NCBI GenBank assembly: GCA_902493515.1
Contig: CABUPE010000003.1
Location: 1 to 64,000 of the forward strand
DNA length: 64,000 nt
Direction: 5' to 3'
Source: an uncultured Collinsella sp.
Lineage (GTDB): Bacteria; Actinomycetota; Coriobacteriia; Coriobacteriales; Coriobacteriaceae
The translations under genes were made by a program, and so were the position numbers. Every line of letters begins with the position of its first letter. Within the stretch, counting starts at the first letter, position 1. Shown one piece after another: positions 1 to 8,151 of the stretch. The notes beneath the pieces are model-generated. The model worked only from the letters and a program-made list of their open reading frames with translations, had not been told where the DNA came from and made no database searches.

Positions 1-57
1 CTAGCTGCGGAAACGCGGGGTCCGTTCAGGCTGTTGCGTTGAGATTGAAAATCAACC

Positions 58-81
58 GGCGTCCGAATTGCTCCGGACGCC
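58..81 (-). terminator. Hairpin downstream of pepP
   Basis: An 8-bp perfect stem (GGCGTCCG at 58-65 against CGGACGCC at 74-81) with an 8-nt loop lies 27 nt after the stop codon of the minus-strand peptidase gene. On the minus strand it is followed by GGTTGATTTTC, a weak U tract. It probably ends the peptidase transcript. Confidence 0.6.
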
Positions 82-107
82 CCGCCCCAAAAATCTATCG
101 AAATGGT

Positions 108-1238
108 CTAGCAATCGATGACGTACAGGTCGTGCGGGGTCTTGGTGAAGGGCTCATATCCGTTCTCGGTGACGACGCCGTAGTCCTCCAGGCGCACGCC
201 GCCCACACCGGGCAGGTAGACGCCGGGCTCCATGGTAATAACCGAGCCGACCTCAATGATGTTCTTGCTACGGTTGAAGTTGGGCAGCTCGTGGATGTCG
301 ATGCCCACGCCGTGGCCCAAACCATGGTTGTAGTAATCGCCATAGCCGGCATCGCCGATGATCTTCTTGGAGAGCTTGAAGATGTCGTTGCCCTCGACGC
401 CCGGATGAATGGCGGCGACGCACTCCTCGTGCGTACGGCGCACGAGCGCGTACAGGTCAAGCTGCTCCTGCGTGGGCTCGCCCATCACAACAGTGCGTGT
501 CATGTCGGAGCGGTAATCACAGTAGCCCGCGCCGTAGTCCATCAGGACGAAGTCGCCCTTCTCGATCACGCGATCGCTCGGCACGGCATGCGGGTTGGCG
601 GTGTTGGGACCGCTCGCCACGATGGAGCCAAAAGCCAAGCTGTCGGCGCCGTTGGCGAACATAAAGTTCTCGAGCTCGTTGCGAACCTGCTTCTCGGTCA
701 TGCCGGGCTTAATAAAGCCGAGCATGTGCTGGAAGGCGGCGTCGGTGATCGACTGCGCATGGCGCATGAGCTCAATCTCCTCGGCGTCCTTGATGGCGCG
801 CATCTTACGGATGTCGTCATGCATCAGCGGCAGCATGCAGGCGACGGAACGATCCTCCAGGCCACGTTGGATGCCCTGGTAGAAGTTAATCTGCATGTCA
901 TCCTCGACAGCGCAGACGCGGCACCTATTGGCCGCGATCTTGCCGGCGACCCAGCCGGGAATGGTGCCCTCGTCCATATCGTAGACCCAGGGGCTGCCGG
1001 CGGGCGTGTTCTCCTCAAAGCTGTTGAGGTAGCGCGAGTCGGTGTGGAACAGGCACTGGTCAGCCGTAATAAACGCAGCGTGCGGGAACTCGAAGGTGTA
1101 GTCGAAGACGCCCTTCACGCCCGTAAGCCAACGAAGGTTGGCCTCGTCGCGCACCACGATGGCGTCGTAGCCACGCTCGGCCATCAGGGCACGGACACGC
1201 TCGATACGACCGGCAGGACCGGCAGCAAACTCAGACAT
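108..1238 (-). CDS. pepP: M24-family Xaa-Pro aminopeptidase
   Basis: A 376-aa cytoplasmic metallopeptidase that removes an N-terminal residue in front of proline in peptides. The N-terminal creatinase-like domain spans about residues 10-135 and the pita-bread catalytic domain follows. The dinuclear metal ligands of family M24 are visible in order: Asp in VLMDYGAGYCDYRSDMTRT (two Asp), His in HGLGHGVGIDIHELP, Glu in TMEPGVYLPG, and Glu in GGVRLEDYGVV. Length is normal for the family. The ATG is preceded by AAAGGAATCTGC, a good ribosome binding site. It sits 132 nt downstream of the aroB-like gene, so it probably has its own promoter, and it ends at the hairpin at 58-81. The family is secure; substrate detail (PepP versus PepQ type) is inferred from the overall form. 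Confidence 0.9.
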   Translation of the reverse strand: MSEFAAGPAGRIERVRALMAERGYDAIVVRDEANLRWLTGVKGVFDYTFEFPHAAFITADQCLFHTDSRYLNSFEENTPAGSPWVYDMDEGTIPGWVAGKIAANRCRVCAVEDDMQINFYQGIQRGLEDRSVACMLPLMHDDIRKMRAIKDAEEIELMRHAQSITDAAFQHMLGFIKPGMTEKQVRNELENFMFANGADSLAFGSIVASGPNTANPHAVPSDRVIEKGDFVLMDYGAGYCDYRSDMTRTVVMGEPTQEQLDLYALVRRTHEECVAAIHPGVEGNDIFKLSKKIIGDAGYGDYYNHGLGHGVGIDIHELPNFNRSKNIIEVGSVITMEPGVYLPGVGGVRLEDYGVVTENGYEPFTKTPHDLYVIDC

Positions 1239-1370
1239 GCAGATTCCTTTCTTGTTGTCTCTATATAGACGGAACGGGTCTCAACCGAACGACGGAATCG
1301 CATGCGATCCGCAACCGATTGAAAACCCGCCCCTCAACATGATACGAAAGACGATGGAAGTCAATAAATC

Positions 1371-2480
1371 TTAGAGAAGTTCTTTGCGAGAAGCCAAGTA
1401 GGCATGAGCATGGCGCTCAAGAACCTCGTCCTCGACGCTCGTTAGACGAATGGCGCCGAGTGCCGCGGGCAGCGGCAACATACTGCGGTTCGAGCGGGCG
1501 AACTGCTGCCTGCGGAACTCCTCGATAAACGCGGTGGGCTCCAGGTCGAAGGCAAGTTCCTCGATGCCAAAGTCCTCCAGGCAGTCATCGACCTCAAAGA
1601 CGTAATCGATATCAAAGTCGCAGGCATCATGTGCTAGGCGCGCCTCAAAGCGCATGCCCTCGGATAACAGCTGATAGGCAGGGACCTGCGAAGCGGCATC
1701 GCCCAAGCAGGCGCGCAGGGTACGCTCCCCCGTCTTGCCAAAATCGAGCGCATGGCGAGCGCTCGGGTTCGTGGCCATCAGTACGTCCTTACGGGCAGTC
1801 TGAGACCATTGAACGGCATTGACGAGCGCGACCTCCTCGCCCGCGAGAATCTCGGGGACGGTCTCAGTAAACTGATTCCAGCGGGACTTACTGCTCGAAA
1901 GCATGGTGCCAACAAGCACCACAAAGCCGAGCTTGAGGTCCTCGGGGTCCGCCTCGCGAACAAGGTCGAGGTCACACACGACCAAGCCCGGTTCGGGACG
2001 GAACGCGATAGCGGGAAGCGCATTGGCAGACGAGGCGACGAGCGGCTTCATGGTCGTCGCGACCGTAAGCATGGCGTCGAAGGTCGTCGGCAACAGCGCG
2101 CACTCGGTTCGGCCGCACCACTGGTTGGCGCACCAGCTAACAACCGAGCAGGTTGCGGCATCGCCAACGGAGACAACCAGATCGTCGCAGGTAACGGCGT
2201 TGGCAGACAGGGCGCCAAAGATAGCATCAGCATCGGCCAGCGTGGCACCAACAGGCGAAACCTCGAGGACTAGCGGCGACACGGCAAAACCGGCGTCGAC
2301 CAGCGCATGCTCGACGACCTCACCAAAACGCTCGGATGTGGCGTCGTTCCAAACCACCATCGCGCGCTTAGGCTTGCCCACAGCCGAGGAAAACATGCGC
2401 GACAGCTCATCGAACGCGCCCAATCCGACGCGGACATCGACACTGCGGTTTTGGAAATTGATCAGTTGACGGCGAATCAT
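1371..2480 (-). CDS. AroB (3-dehydroquinate synthase)-like protein lacking the metal-binding residues
   Basis: A 369-aa protein with the overall order of a 3-dehydroquinate synthase, lying directly after shikimate kinase. PTTFDAMLTV stands where AroB has PTTLLAQVDS. HALDFGKTGERTL stands where AroB has the NFGHTFGHA box, and LLSEGMRFEARLA where AroB has HGEAVAIGM. The metal ligands known in AroB (one Glu and two His) appear to be replaced: the two His positions carry non-His residues and the Glu segment reads LKLGFVVLVG. The glycine-rich nucleotide box is VGDAATCS rather than GGG. I infer that the protein does not carry out the normal reaction. It may be a scaffold or regulator, or a relic under weak selection, although the frame is fully open. 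I chose ATG 2480 because it overlaps the aroK stop as ATGA (translational coupling). An in-frame start at 2513 would add 11 residues. Confidence 0.7.
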   Translation of the reverse strand: MIRRQLINFQNRSVDVRVGLGAFDELSRMFSSAVGKPKRAMVVWNDATSERFGEVVEHALVDAGFAVSPLVLEVSPVGATLADADAIFGALSANAVTCDDLVVSVGDAATCSVVSWCANQWCGRTECALLPTTFDAMLTVATTMKPLVASSANALPAIAFRPEPGLVVCDLDLVREADPEDLKLGFVVLVGTMLSSSKSRWNQFTETVPEILAGEEVALVNAVQWSQTARKDVLMATNPSARHALDFGKTGERTLRACLGDAASQVPAYQLLSEGMRFEARLAHDACDFDIDYVFEVDDCLEDFGIEELAFDLEPTAFIEEFRRQQFARSNRSMLPLPAALGAIRLTSVEDEVLERHAHAYLASRKELL

Positions 2481-3010
2481 AGCAGCCCACGCTCCAAAAG
2501 CATCTCGGCACAAAGGAAGGAAACGTCCTCGAAGGACTTGTTGCGAATATCAAGGGTAAGGTCGGCGGCTTGGCGATACAGCGGACGGCGATGCTCAAAC
2601 AGGCGCGCGGCATGCTCGGGCGAGCGGAAATCGGGGCGCGTGTCGGACCGACGAATCTGGCGAATCGAATCCTCGAAGTCGCCCTCGAGGTACACGCACG
2701 TACCCATTTCGTGCATCAGCTCAATATTCACCGGCGTCTCGACAATGCCACCCCCGCACGATACCAGCAGGCTGCGCTCACTTTGAAGCGAACGGAGTGC
2801 CGAGGTCTCGAGCTCGCGAAAACGATCCTCGCCCTCGGTCTCAAAAATCTCGGTTACCGACTTGCCGCAACGGCGGACGACCAGGCGGTCGGTATCGATA
2901 AAACGCCTCTTGAACATGGTGCCGACGTTGCGCGCGAGCGTCGATTTGCCCGCGCCCAAAAAGCCGATAAAGAAGATATGGTCGCAGCCGTGTTTGGTGT
3001 GCTGGGACAT
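2477..3010 (-). CDS. aroK: Shikimate kinase
   Basis: A 177-aa P-loop kinase that phosphorylates shikimate at the 3-hydroxyl with ATP in the chorismate pathway. Walker A is GFLGAGKST near residues 16-24. The shikimate-binding DTD motif is in RRFIDTDRLV, an Arg follows in GEDRFRELE, and the glycine-rich loop is SCGGGIV. The lid Arg region is in RSDTRPDFRS and RRPLYRQAADLTLD closes the core. Length is typical. The gene starts 8 nt after the yqeG stop and its TGA overlaps the start of the aroB-like gene, so the three are co-translated in one operon. Confidence 0.95.
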   Translation of the reverse strand: MSQHTKHGCDHIFFIGFLGAGKSTLARNVGTMFKRRFIDTDRLVVRRCGKSVTEIFETEGEDRFRELETSALRSLQSERSLLVSCGGGIVETPVNIELMHEMGTCVYLEGDFEDSIRQIRRSDTRPDFRSPEHAARLFEHRRPLYRQAADLTLDIRNKSFEDVSFLCAEMLLERGLL

Positions 3011-3018
3011 GACGAGAC

Positions 3019-3516
3019 CTATTCCTCGCAGGGAAGGTCGCGCAGAGCCCGGCGCTCAAAGATACGGAAGATCTGCGTATACCACAGGTCCTGCGTGGCC
3101 TGCGGCTTTACCAGGATGGTATCGACGCCGGCGAAGTTGCCGCTCCACACGTCCGTGTAGAGCTGATCACCGATCAGCACCGCCTCGTCGGCCGTGGCGC
3201 CGAGGCGCTTAAGACCCGCCTTGAGGGCAAACGGCGCCGGCTTCATGGCGTGGCTGATGGCCTCGAGTCCCAGCTCGCGTGCCGATGCCATGACCTGGTC
3301 GCGATGCCAGTTATTGGACACCATGCACAGCTTAAAGCCTTTGGCGCGGGCGGCGTCGAGCCAAGCGGAAATCGCGGCGGGGACCTGCTCGGTGTCGCGC
3401 GGCACCAGGGTGTTATCGCGATCGAGCAGAATGGCGCGTTTGCCGTCGGCCCACAGGGTATCGAGATCGATGCGATCGACCGAGGCAACGTATCGTTTGG
3501 GGCTAAAAATCCTCAT
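3019..3516 (-). CDS. YqeG-family HAD hydrolase
   Basis: A 165-aa haloacid-dehalogenase superfamily phosphatase of the YqeG type. HAD motif I is LLDRDNTLVPRD, motif II is MVSNNW, the Lys of motif III lies in HAMKPAPFAL, and motif IV is VLIGDQLYTDVWSGN. The cellular substrate of YqeG proteins is not clear to me; related proteins include mitochondrial phosphatidylglycerophosphate phosphatases. The start at 3516 lies 1 nt after the mltG stop. The frame is open much further upstream, but that part is a shadow of mltG. Gene order mltG-yqeG-aroK supports a shared operon. Confidence 0.85.
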   Translation of the reverse strand: MRIFSPKRYVASVDRIDLDTLWADGKRAILLDRDNTLVPRDTEQVPAAISAWLDAARAKGFKLCMVSNNWHRDQVMASARELGLEAISHAMKPAPFALKAGLKRLGATADEAVLIGDQLYTDVWSGNFAGVDTILVKPQATQDLWYTQIFRIFERRALRDLPCEE

Positions 3517-3517
3517 G

Positions 3518-4903
3518 CTAATTCCAAGACTGTTGATGCTCTTCGTAGGTTTGCGAGAAGTACTCCTCGTCCTGCGTAATGTAGAAATACAGGTCATCGG
3601 AGTCGGTCGGCTCAAGCGTGGCCTTGAGTGCCTCGAGCGACGGAGAGCAGATGGGCGTGGGCGGTAGGCCCTCGTGCTTATAGGTGTTATACGGACTATC
3701 GCTCTGCAGGTCGTCGGCGGTAACCTCGCCACCGGTGACATACATCATGGTCGCATCGCTGTTGAGATAGCGCAGACCGTCGAGTTTGCCGGCAAGGCGG
3801 TTGTAGAAGACCGAGGCCACGTGCGCACGTTGATCGGCGTTGAGGCCCTCGCGCTCAACGATAGAGGCCAAGTTGACGATGTCGTAGTCGGACATCTCCA
3901 CGCCGTAGCGTTCCTTGATCTTGGCTTCGCAGCTCGCAAAGTCAAGCGACTTGTACTCGGTCTTAAACTGATCGAGCATGGCGCGAATCACGTCATCGGC
4001 CGTCGGCGAATCGCCCAGCGAATAGGTCTTGGGGAACAAGAAACCCTCGAGCGAATCGTTGGCGGCGCCCTTAAGGAAGCTATAGTCGTCAACGTAGTTG
4101 GAGGCCTTGGCCTGGTTGAGGAAGTCTTCCTTAGAGATGCTGTCGTAGGCCTGGGCCACACGGTCGGCGACTTGATCGACCGTTAGGCCCTCAGGGATAG
4201 TCAGCGCATTGGAGCCCGCGTTGGGGCCTTCCATGAGCTGCTGAACAACCTTGGTCGCATCCATGAGTGTGGTGAACGAATAATCACCAGGCTTGAGCGA
4301 CATATCGGCGTTGAGCTTTTTCACCGCCGCATAGTAATCCTTGGGATTTTCGACGATATGGTTCTCAGAGAGAATCGAGGCGATAGTATCGCCCGAGGCA
4401 CCGTCGGGAATCGTGATAGTAACTTGCTGGCCAGCAGCGACTTTCGCATCCTCACCGCCAAAGAAGCCCTTGACGGCTGGCACGACAAAGAAAACGATCG
4501 CGACAAGCGCAAGCACGGCGACGACGCCACCGATAATCATAGGCACCGGGGAGCTTTTCTTTTGTGTACCACGGCGGACGTGCGTGTTATAGCTCGAGCG
4601 CGTAGCCGGAGCAACGCCGTGGGAACCGAGAGCGTGATGCGAATGCGACTGGGGGGCCTGCACTCGCTGGGTAGATGCCTGCTGCTTAAAGCGGGTACCG
4701 CCTGCAGGCTGGGCCGAACGAGCAGAAGGCTGCTGACCCGTCCGTTGAACAGGTTGGGCCGAATGAGAGAAGGACTGCGCCGGGCGCGCGGCAGGCTGAG
4801 CTGCACGCTGCGTCGGCTGTGCCGGACGCTGGCCAGGCTGGGCAGGGCGCGACGCCGGCTGCCGTGTACGATTCTGCTGGCGCGGATCGGAAGCGCTAGG
4901 CAT
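3518..4903 (-). CDS. mltG: Endolytic murein transglycosylase MltG
   Basis: A 461-aa membrane-anchored lytic transglycosylase that cleaves nascent glycan strands and so helps set their length. The first 110 residues or so are cytoplasmic and rich in Gln, Pro, Ala and Arg, with degenerate RPAQP-type repeats. One membrane helix follows (MIIGGVVAVLALVAIVFFVV), then a LysM-like segment and the YceG catalytic domain. The catalytic Glu is in NLASIVEREGL. Near the end, PYNTYKHEGLPPTPICSPS matches the conserved family signature. ATG 4903 is preceded by GAGGAGG and overlaps the ruvX stop by 8 nt. Confidence 0.93.
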   Translation of the reverse strand: MPSASDPRQQNRTRQPASRPAQPGQRPAQPTQRAAQPAARPAQSFSHSAQPVQRTGQQPSARSAQPAGGTRFKQQASTQRVQAPQSHSHHALGSHGVAPATRSSYNTHVRRGTQKKSSPVPMIIGGVVAVLALVAIVFFVVPAVKGFFGGEDAKVAAGQQVTITIPDGASGDTIASILSENHIVENPKDYYAAVKKLNADMSLKPGDYSFTTLMDATKVVQQLMEGPNAGSNALTIPEGLTVDQVADRVAQAYDSISKEDFLNQAKASNYVDDYSFLKGAANDSLEGFLFPKTYSLGDSPTADDVIRAMLDQFKTEYKSLDFASCEAKIKERYGVEMSDYDIVNLASIVEREGLNADQRAHVASVFYNRLAGKLDGLRYLNSDATMMYVTGGEVTADDLQSDSPYNTYKHEGLPPTPICSPSLEALKATLEPTDSDDLYFYITQDEEYFSQTYEEHQQSWN

Positions 4904-5324
4904 GCGAAACCTCCTCGTTTTTACGATCGAGCCACGTCTGCAAAAACAGGCTGGCGGCAATCATGTCGATCTTGCCCCTCATCTGCTTTTCGTTGAGGCC
5001 CTGCTCACGCAGGATACGCTTAGCCTCTTGCGAGGACAGACGCTCGTCCTCAAACTCCAACGGAAGATCGAGCTCGTCGGCAATCTTTTGCGCCACAGCG
5101 GCAACGCGCTCGGCCTGAGGGCCGGGCTCACCGGCCATGGTCAGGGGACGTCCGCTTACCAGGATGTCGGGCTCATAGTCCTCAACCAGGTAGCGGAACG
5201 TCTTGGCCATACCGGTGACCTCGGCAGCCGGAAGCACCTTGACAGGCATCGCCATCTTGCCATCACGGCTCGAGACTGCGATGCCAATCCTGGTCTCCCC
5301 TATGTCCAGCGCGAGCGCAACCAC
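4896..5324 (-). CDS. ruvX: RuvX/YqgF Holliday-junction resolvase-like nuclease
   Basis: A 142-aa RNase H-fold nuclease of the YqgF family, linked to Holliday junction resolution and to pre-16S rRNA 5' end processing. The first catalytic Asp is in ALDIGETRIG, the Glu is in FEDERLSSQEA, and the last Asp is in KIDMIAASLFLQ. Length is normal. It begins 17 nt after alaS and overlaps mltG, so it belongs to the alaS-ruvX-mltG-yqeG-aroK transcript. Confidence 0.92.
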   Translation of the reverse strand: MVALALDIGETRIGIAVSSRDGKMAMPVKVLPAAEVTGMAKTFRYLVEDYEPDILVSGRPLTMAGEPGPQAERVAAVAQKIADELDLPLEFEDERLSSQEAKRILREQGLNEKQMRGKIDMIAASLFLQTWLDRKNEEVSHA

Positions 5325-5341
5325 AGCGACTTCTTAGATTC

Positions 5342-7999
5342 TTAGGCGCCGAGCGCGGTCTTAGCGGCCGCGAGGGCATCGGCGATGCCGGCAGCATTCT
5401 TGCCACCGGCCTGGGCCATGTTGGGACGACCGCCACCGCGACCGTCGACCAGACCCGCGATCTGCTTGATCACGTTACCGGCGTGGAAACCGGCCTTGAC
5501 GGCGTCATCGGAGCCGGCAGCGAGCAGGGCCGGAGTGCCCTTCTCAGTCACGCTGGCGACGACACAAGCGACAGGGCCGGCGACCTTCTGATGCACGGTA
5601 TCCCATACGTTGCGCAGGTCGGCAGCCTCAAGGCCCTGGAGCTCAGCGACGACTAGCTTGTAGCCGCCAAGCTCGACAGCACCCTCGATGGCACTGGAAA
5701 TGGCGTCGGAGGAGCCACCGGTAAGAGCCTTTTTGAGCTTGTTGGACGTCTCGCGCAGCTCGGCCTGCAGGTTCTCCACGCGGGCGGGAACCTCGTCGAC
5801 GCGGCACTTGAGCGCAGCGGCGGCGGCGTCAACGAGCGCCAGGCGGTCGGCCATGTAGTCGAGGGCACCCTTAGAGGTCACGGCCTCGATACGGCGGACA
5901 TTGGAGCCCGTGGAGGACTCGGAAATGATCTTGAACAGGCCAATCTCGGCGGTATTGGCGGCATGGGTGCCACCACAGAGCTCGCGGGAGAACGGCTGGT
6001 CCTCGGCGCCCACGGAGACGACGCGGACGACATCGCCGTACTTCTCTCCAAACAGAGCGACAGCGCCGGCAGCCTTAGCCTCGTCGATGCCCATGACACG
6101 GGTCACGACCGCCTTGGAAGCGAAGATCTGCTGGTTGACCAGGTCCTCGACAGCCTTGAGCTGCTCGAAGGACAGAGCCTCGAAGTGCGTAAAGTCAAAG
6201 CGCAGGTGCTCGGGCGTCACCAGCGAGCCGGCCTGGGAGACGTGCTCGCCCAGGACCTGCTTAAGGGCAGCGTCGAGCAGGTGCGTGGCGGTGTGGTTGC
6301 GGCGCAGGAAGCCACGGCGCTCAGCGTCGAGCGCGGCGGTAACATCGGCACCGACAGTCAGCGTACCATCGGCAACGTGCGCGACGTGGGCATACAGGCC
6401 GTTGTGGTTCTTGGTGTCGGCAACGGTCAGAACAACGCCCTCAGCGGAAAGCTTGCCGGCATCGCCTTGCTGGCCACCCATCTCGGCATAGAACGGGGTG
6501 CGGTCGAGCACGACCTCGACGTCCTCGCCGGCGGCAGCGGACTCGACGGACTCGCCGTTGCGAACGATGGCGACTACCTTGGCGCCCTCGATGACGTCGT
6601 TGTCATAGCCATCGAAATCGGTCGCAGCGACCTTGTCGGAAAGCTCGACCCACACGTCGTTGAAGCTGCCCCAGGCATCGCCCTTGGCGTTGGCACGAGC
6701 GCGGGCCTTCTGGTCCTCCATGCAGGCAGTGAAGCCGTCCATGTCGACGTCGTGACCAGCGGTGCCGGCGATCTCGACGGTCAGGTCGATGGGGAAACCA
6801 AAGGTGTCGTGCAGCTTAAAGGCAACATCGCCCGGAAGCGCAGCACCCTCGGCAAGCGCTGCCAGGGCCTCATCCAGGTAGACGCGACCGTTGTCGAGCG
6901 TCGTGGAGAAGCGCTCCTCCTCGGAGGCGACGATACCCTTAACGAGCGCGACGTTCTTGAGCAGCTCGGGGTAAGCCTCGCCCATCTGAGCGTTGACCTC
7001 GTCGATGAACTTGGTCAGGAAGGCGCCCTCGATGCCCAGTAGGCGACCGTGGAACACGGCGCGGCGGAGCAGGCGGCGAAGGACGTACTCGCGACCCTCG
7101 TTACCGGGCAGGATGCCGTCAGAGATCATGAAGTCGACGGCACGGGAGTGGTCGGCGATGATGCGAAGAGAACGGCTGGCGCCGGAGTAATCGTCGGCGT
7201 CATAGGTCTTGCCGCTGATCTCCTCACCGAGCTTGATGAGGTGCTGCATCAGATCGCCGTCGTAGTTAGCGGTCTTGTGCTGCATGATGGCGGCCATGCG
7301 CTCAAGGCCCATGCCCGTATCGAGGTTGCGGTGCGGCAGCTCCGGCATGGAGCCGTCCTCCTGACGGTCGTACTGGGTAAACACGAGGTTCCAGAACTCA
7401 AGGAAGCGGTCGCAGTCGCAGCCGGGCTTGCAGTCGGGGCTGCCGCAGCCGACCTCCTCGCCCATGTCAAAATAGATCTCGGAGCACGGACCGCAGGGAC
7501 CGGTGGGGCCAGCGGCCCAGAAGTTGTCGTCCTCACCCAGGCGGGAGATGTGGTCCTCGGCAACGCCCAGAGAACGCCACACGTCGTGGGTCTCGTCGTC
7601 CTCGGTAAAGACGGTGAAGTACAGGCGATCGAGCGGCAGCTTGAACTCCTTGGTGATGAGCTCAAAGGCCCAGGCGCAAGCCTGCTCCTTGGAGACGCCG
7701 CCAAAAGAGAAATCGCCGAGCATCTCGAAGAACGACAAGTGACGGCCGTCCTCGCCGATGCAGTCGATGTCGTTGGTGCGGACGCACTTCTGGCAAGAGA
7801 TCGCGCCGATCTCCTTCATGGTCTTCTTGCCCTGGTAGTACTCCTTAAACTGGTTCATGCCGGCGTTGGCAAGCAGCAGCGAGGGATCATCGGGGACGAG
7901 GGACGAAGAAGGATAGAGCTTAAGACCGCGCTCCTCAAAGAAGTTGAGGAACTTGGAGCGGATCTCGGCCGTAGTCATTGACGGGTAGTCAGCACTCAT
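5342..7999 (-). CDS. alaS: Alanyl-tRNA synthetase
   Basis: An 885-aa class II synthetase that charges tRNA-Ala and edits mischarged Ser and Gly. The N-terminal catalytic core begins TAEIRSKFLNFFEERG, with ANAGMNQFKEYYQG close behind. A Cys-rich segment (CGSPDCKPGCDCDRF) lies in the aminoacylation domain. The editing domain shows RRNHTATHLLDAAL (HxxxH) near residue 567 and the Cys/His ligands of CGGTHAANTAEIG near residue 675. The glycine-rich DHHA1 region near the C terminus includes DGRGGGRPNMAQAGG. I chose ATG 7999 because GAGGAGATTCCCTCT precedes it; an in-frame ATG at 7981 is the alternative. Transcription starts after the terminator at 8072-8100. Confidence 0.96.
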   Translation of the reverse strand: MSADYPSMTTAEIRSKFLNFFEERGLKLYPSSSLVPDDPSLLLANAGMNQFKEYYQGKKTMKEIGAISCQKCVRTNDIDCIGEDGRHLSFFEMLGDFSFGGVSKEQACAWAFELITKEFKLPLDRLYFTVFTEDDETHDVWRSLGVAEDHISRLGEDDNFWAAGPTGPCGPCSEIYFDMGEEVGCGSPDCKPGCDCDRFLEFWNLVFTQYDRQEDGSMPELPHRNLDTGMGLERMAAIMQHKTANYDGDLMQHLIKLGEEISGKTYDADDYSGASRSLRIIADHSRAVDFMISDGILPGNEGREYVLRRLLRRAVFHGRLLGIEGAFLTKFIDEVNAQMGEAYPELLKNVALVKGIVASEEERFSTTLDNGRVYLDEALAALAEGAALPGDVAFKLHDTFGFPIDLTVEIAGTAGHDVDMDGFTACMEDQKARARANAKGDAWGSFNDVWVELSDKVAATDFDGYDNDVIEGAKVVAIVRNGESVESAAAGEDVEVVLDRTPFYAEMGGQQGDAGKLSAEGVVLTVADTKNHNGLYAHVAHVADGTLTVGADVTAALDAERRGFLRRNHTATHLLDAALKQVLGEHVSQAGSLVTPEHLRFDFTHFEALSFEQLKAVEDLVNQQIFASKAVVTRVMGIDEAKAAGAVALFGEKYGDVVRVVSVGAEDQPFSRELCGGTHAANTAEIGLFKIISESSTGSNVRRIEAVTSKGALDYMADRLALVDAAAAALKCRVDEVPARVENLQAELRETSNKLKKALTGGSSDAISSAIEGAVELGGYKLVVAELQGLEAADLRNVWDTVHQKVAGPVACVVASVTEKGTPALLAAGSDDAVKAGFHAGNVIKQIAGLVDGRGGGRPNMAQAGGKNAAGIADALAAAKTALGA

Positions 8000-8071
8000 A
8001 GAGGGAATCTCCTCGGTTTCACATCGAAACAGTTCAAACGTAACGATATTACCATCCCGCCGCACACATGC

Positions 8072-8100
8072 AAAAAAGAGGGCCGGCACAATGCCGGCCC
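8072..8100 (-). terminator. Intrinsic terminator of the SigB-type operon
   Basis: An 8-bp perfect stem (GGGCCGGC, 8080-8087 and 8093-8100) with a 5-nt loop is followed on the minus strand by TCTTTTTTG. It lies 51 nt after the AI-2E family gene and about 80 nt before the alaS start, so it separates the two units. Confidence 0.9.
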
Positions 8101-8151
8101 TTCAGCGAAATTGCATGTTAGCGCGTATGAATGTTGACTCAAATTACCCCG

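Noticed and set aside
1239..1370. Possible promoter TTGACT...TATCAT upstream of pepP
   Set aside because: The spacing is only 14 nt and no better -10 fits 16 to 18 nt; left out as a firm feature.
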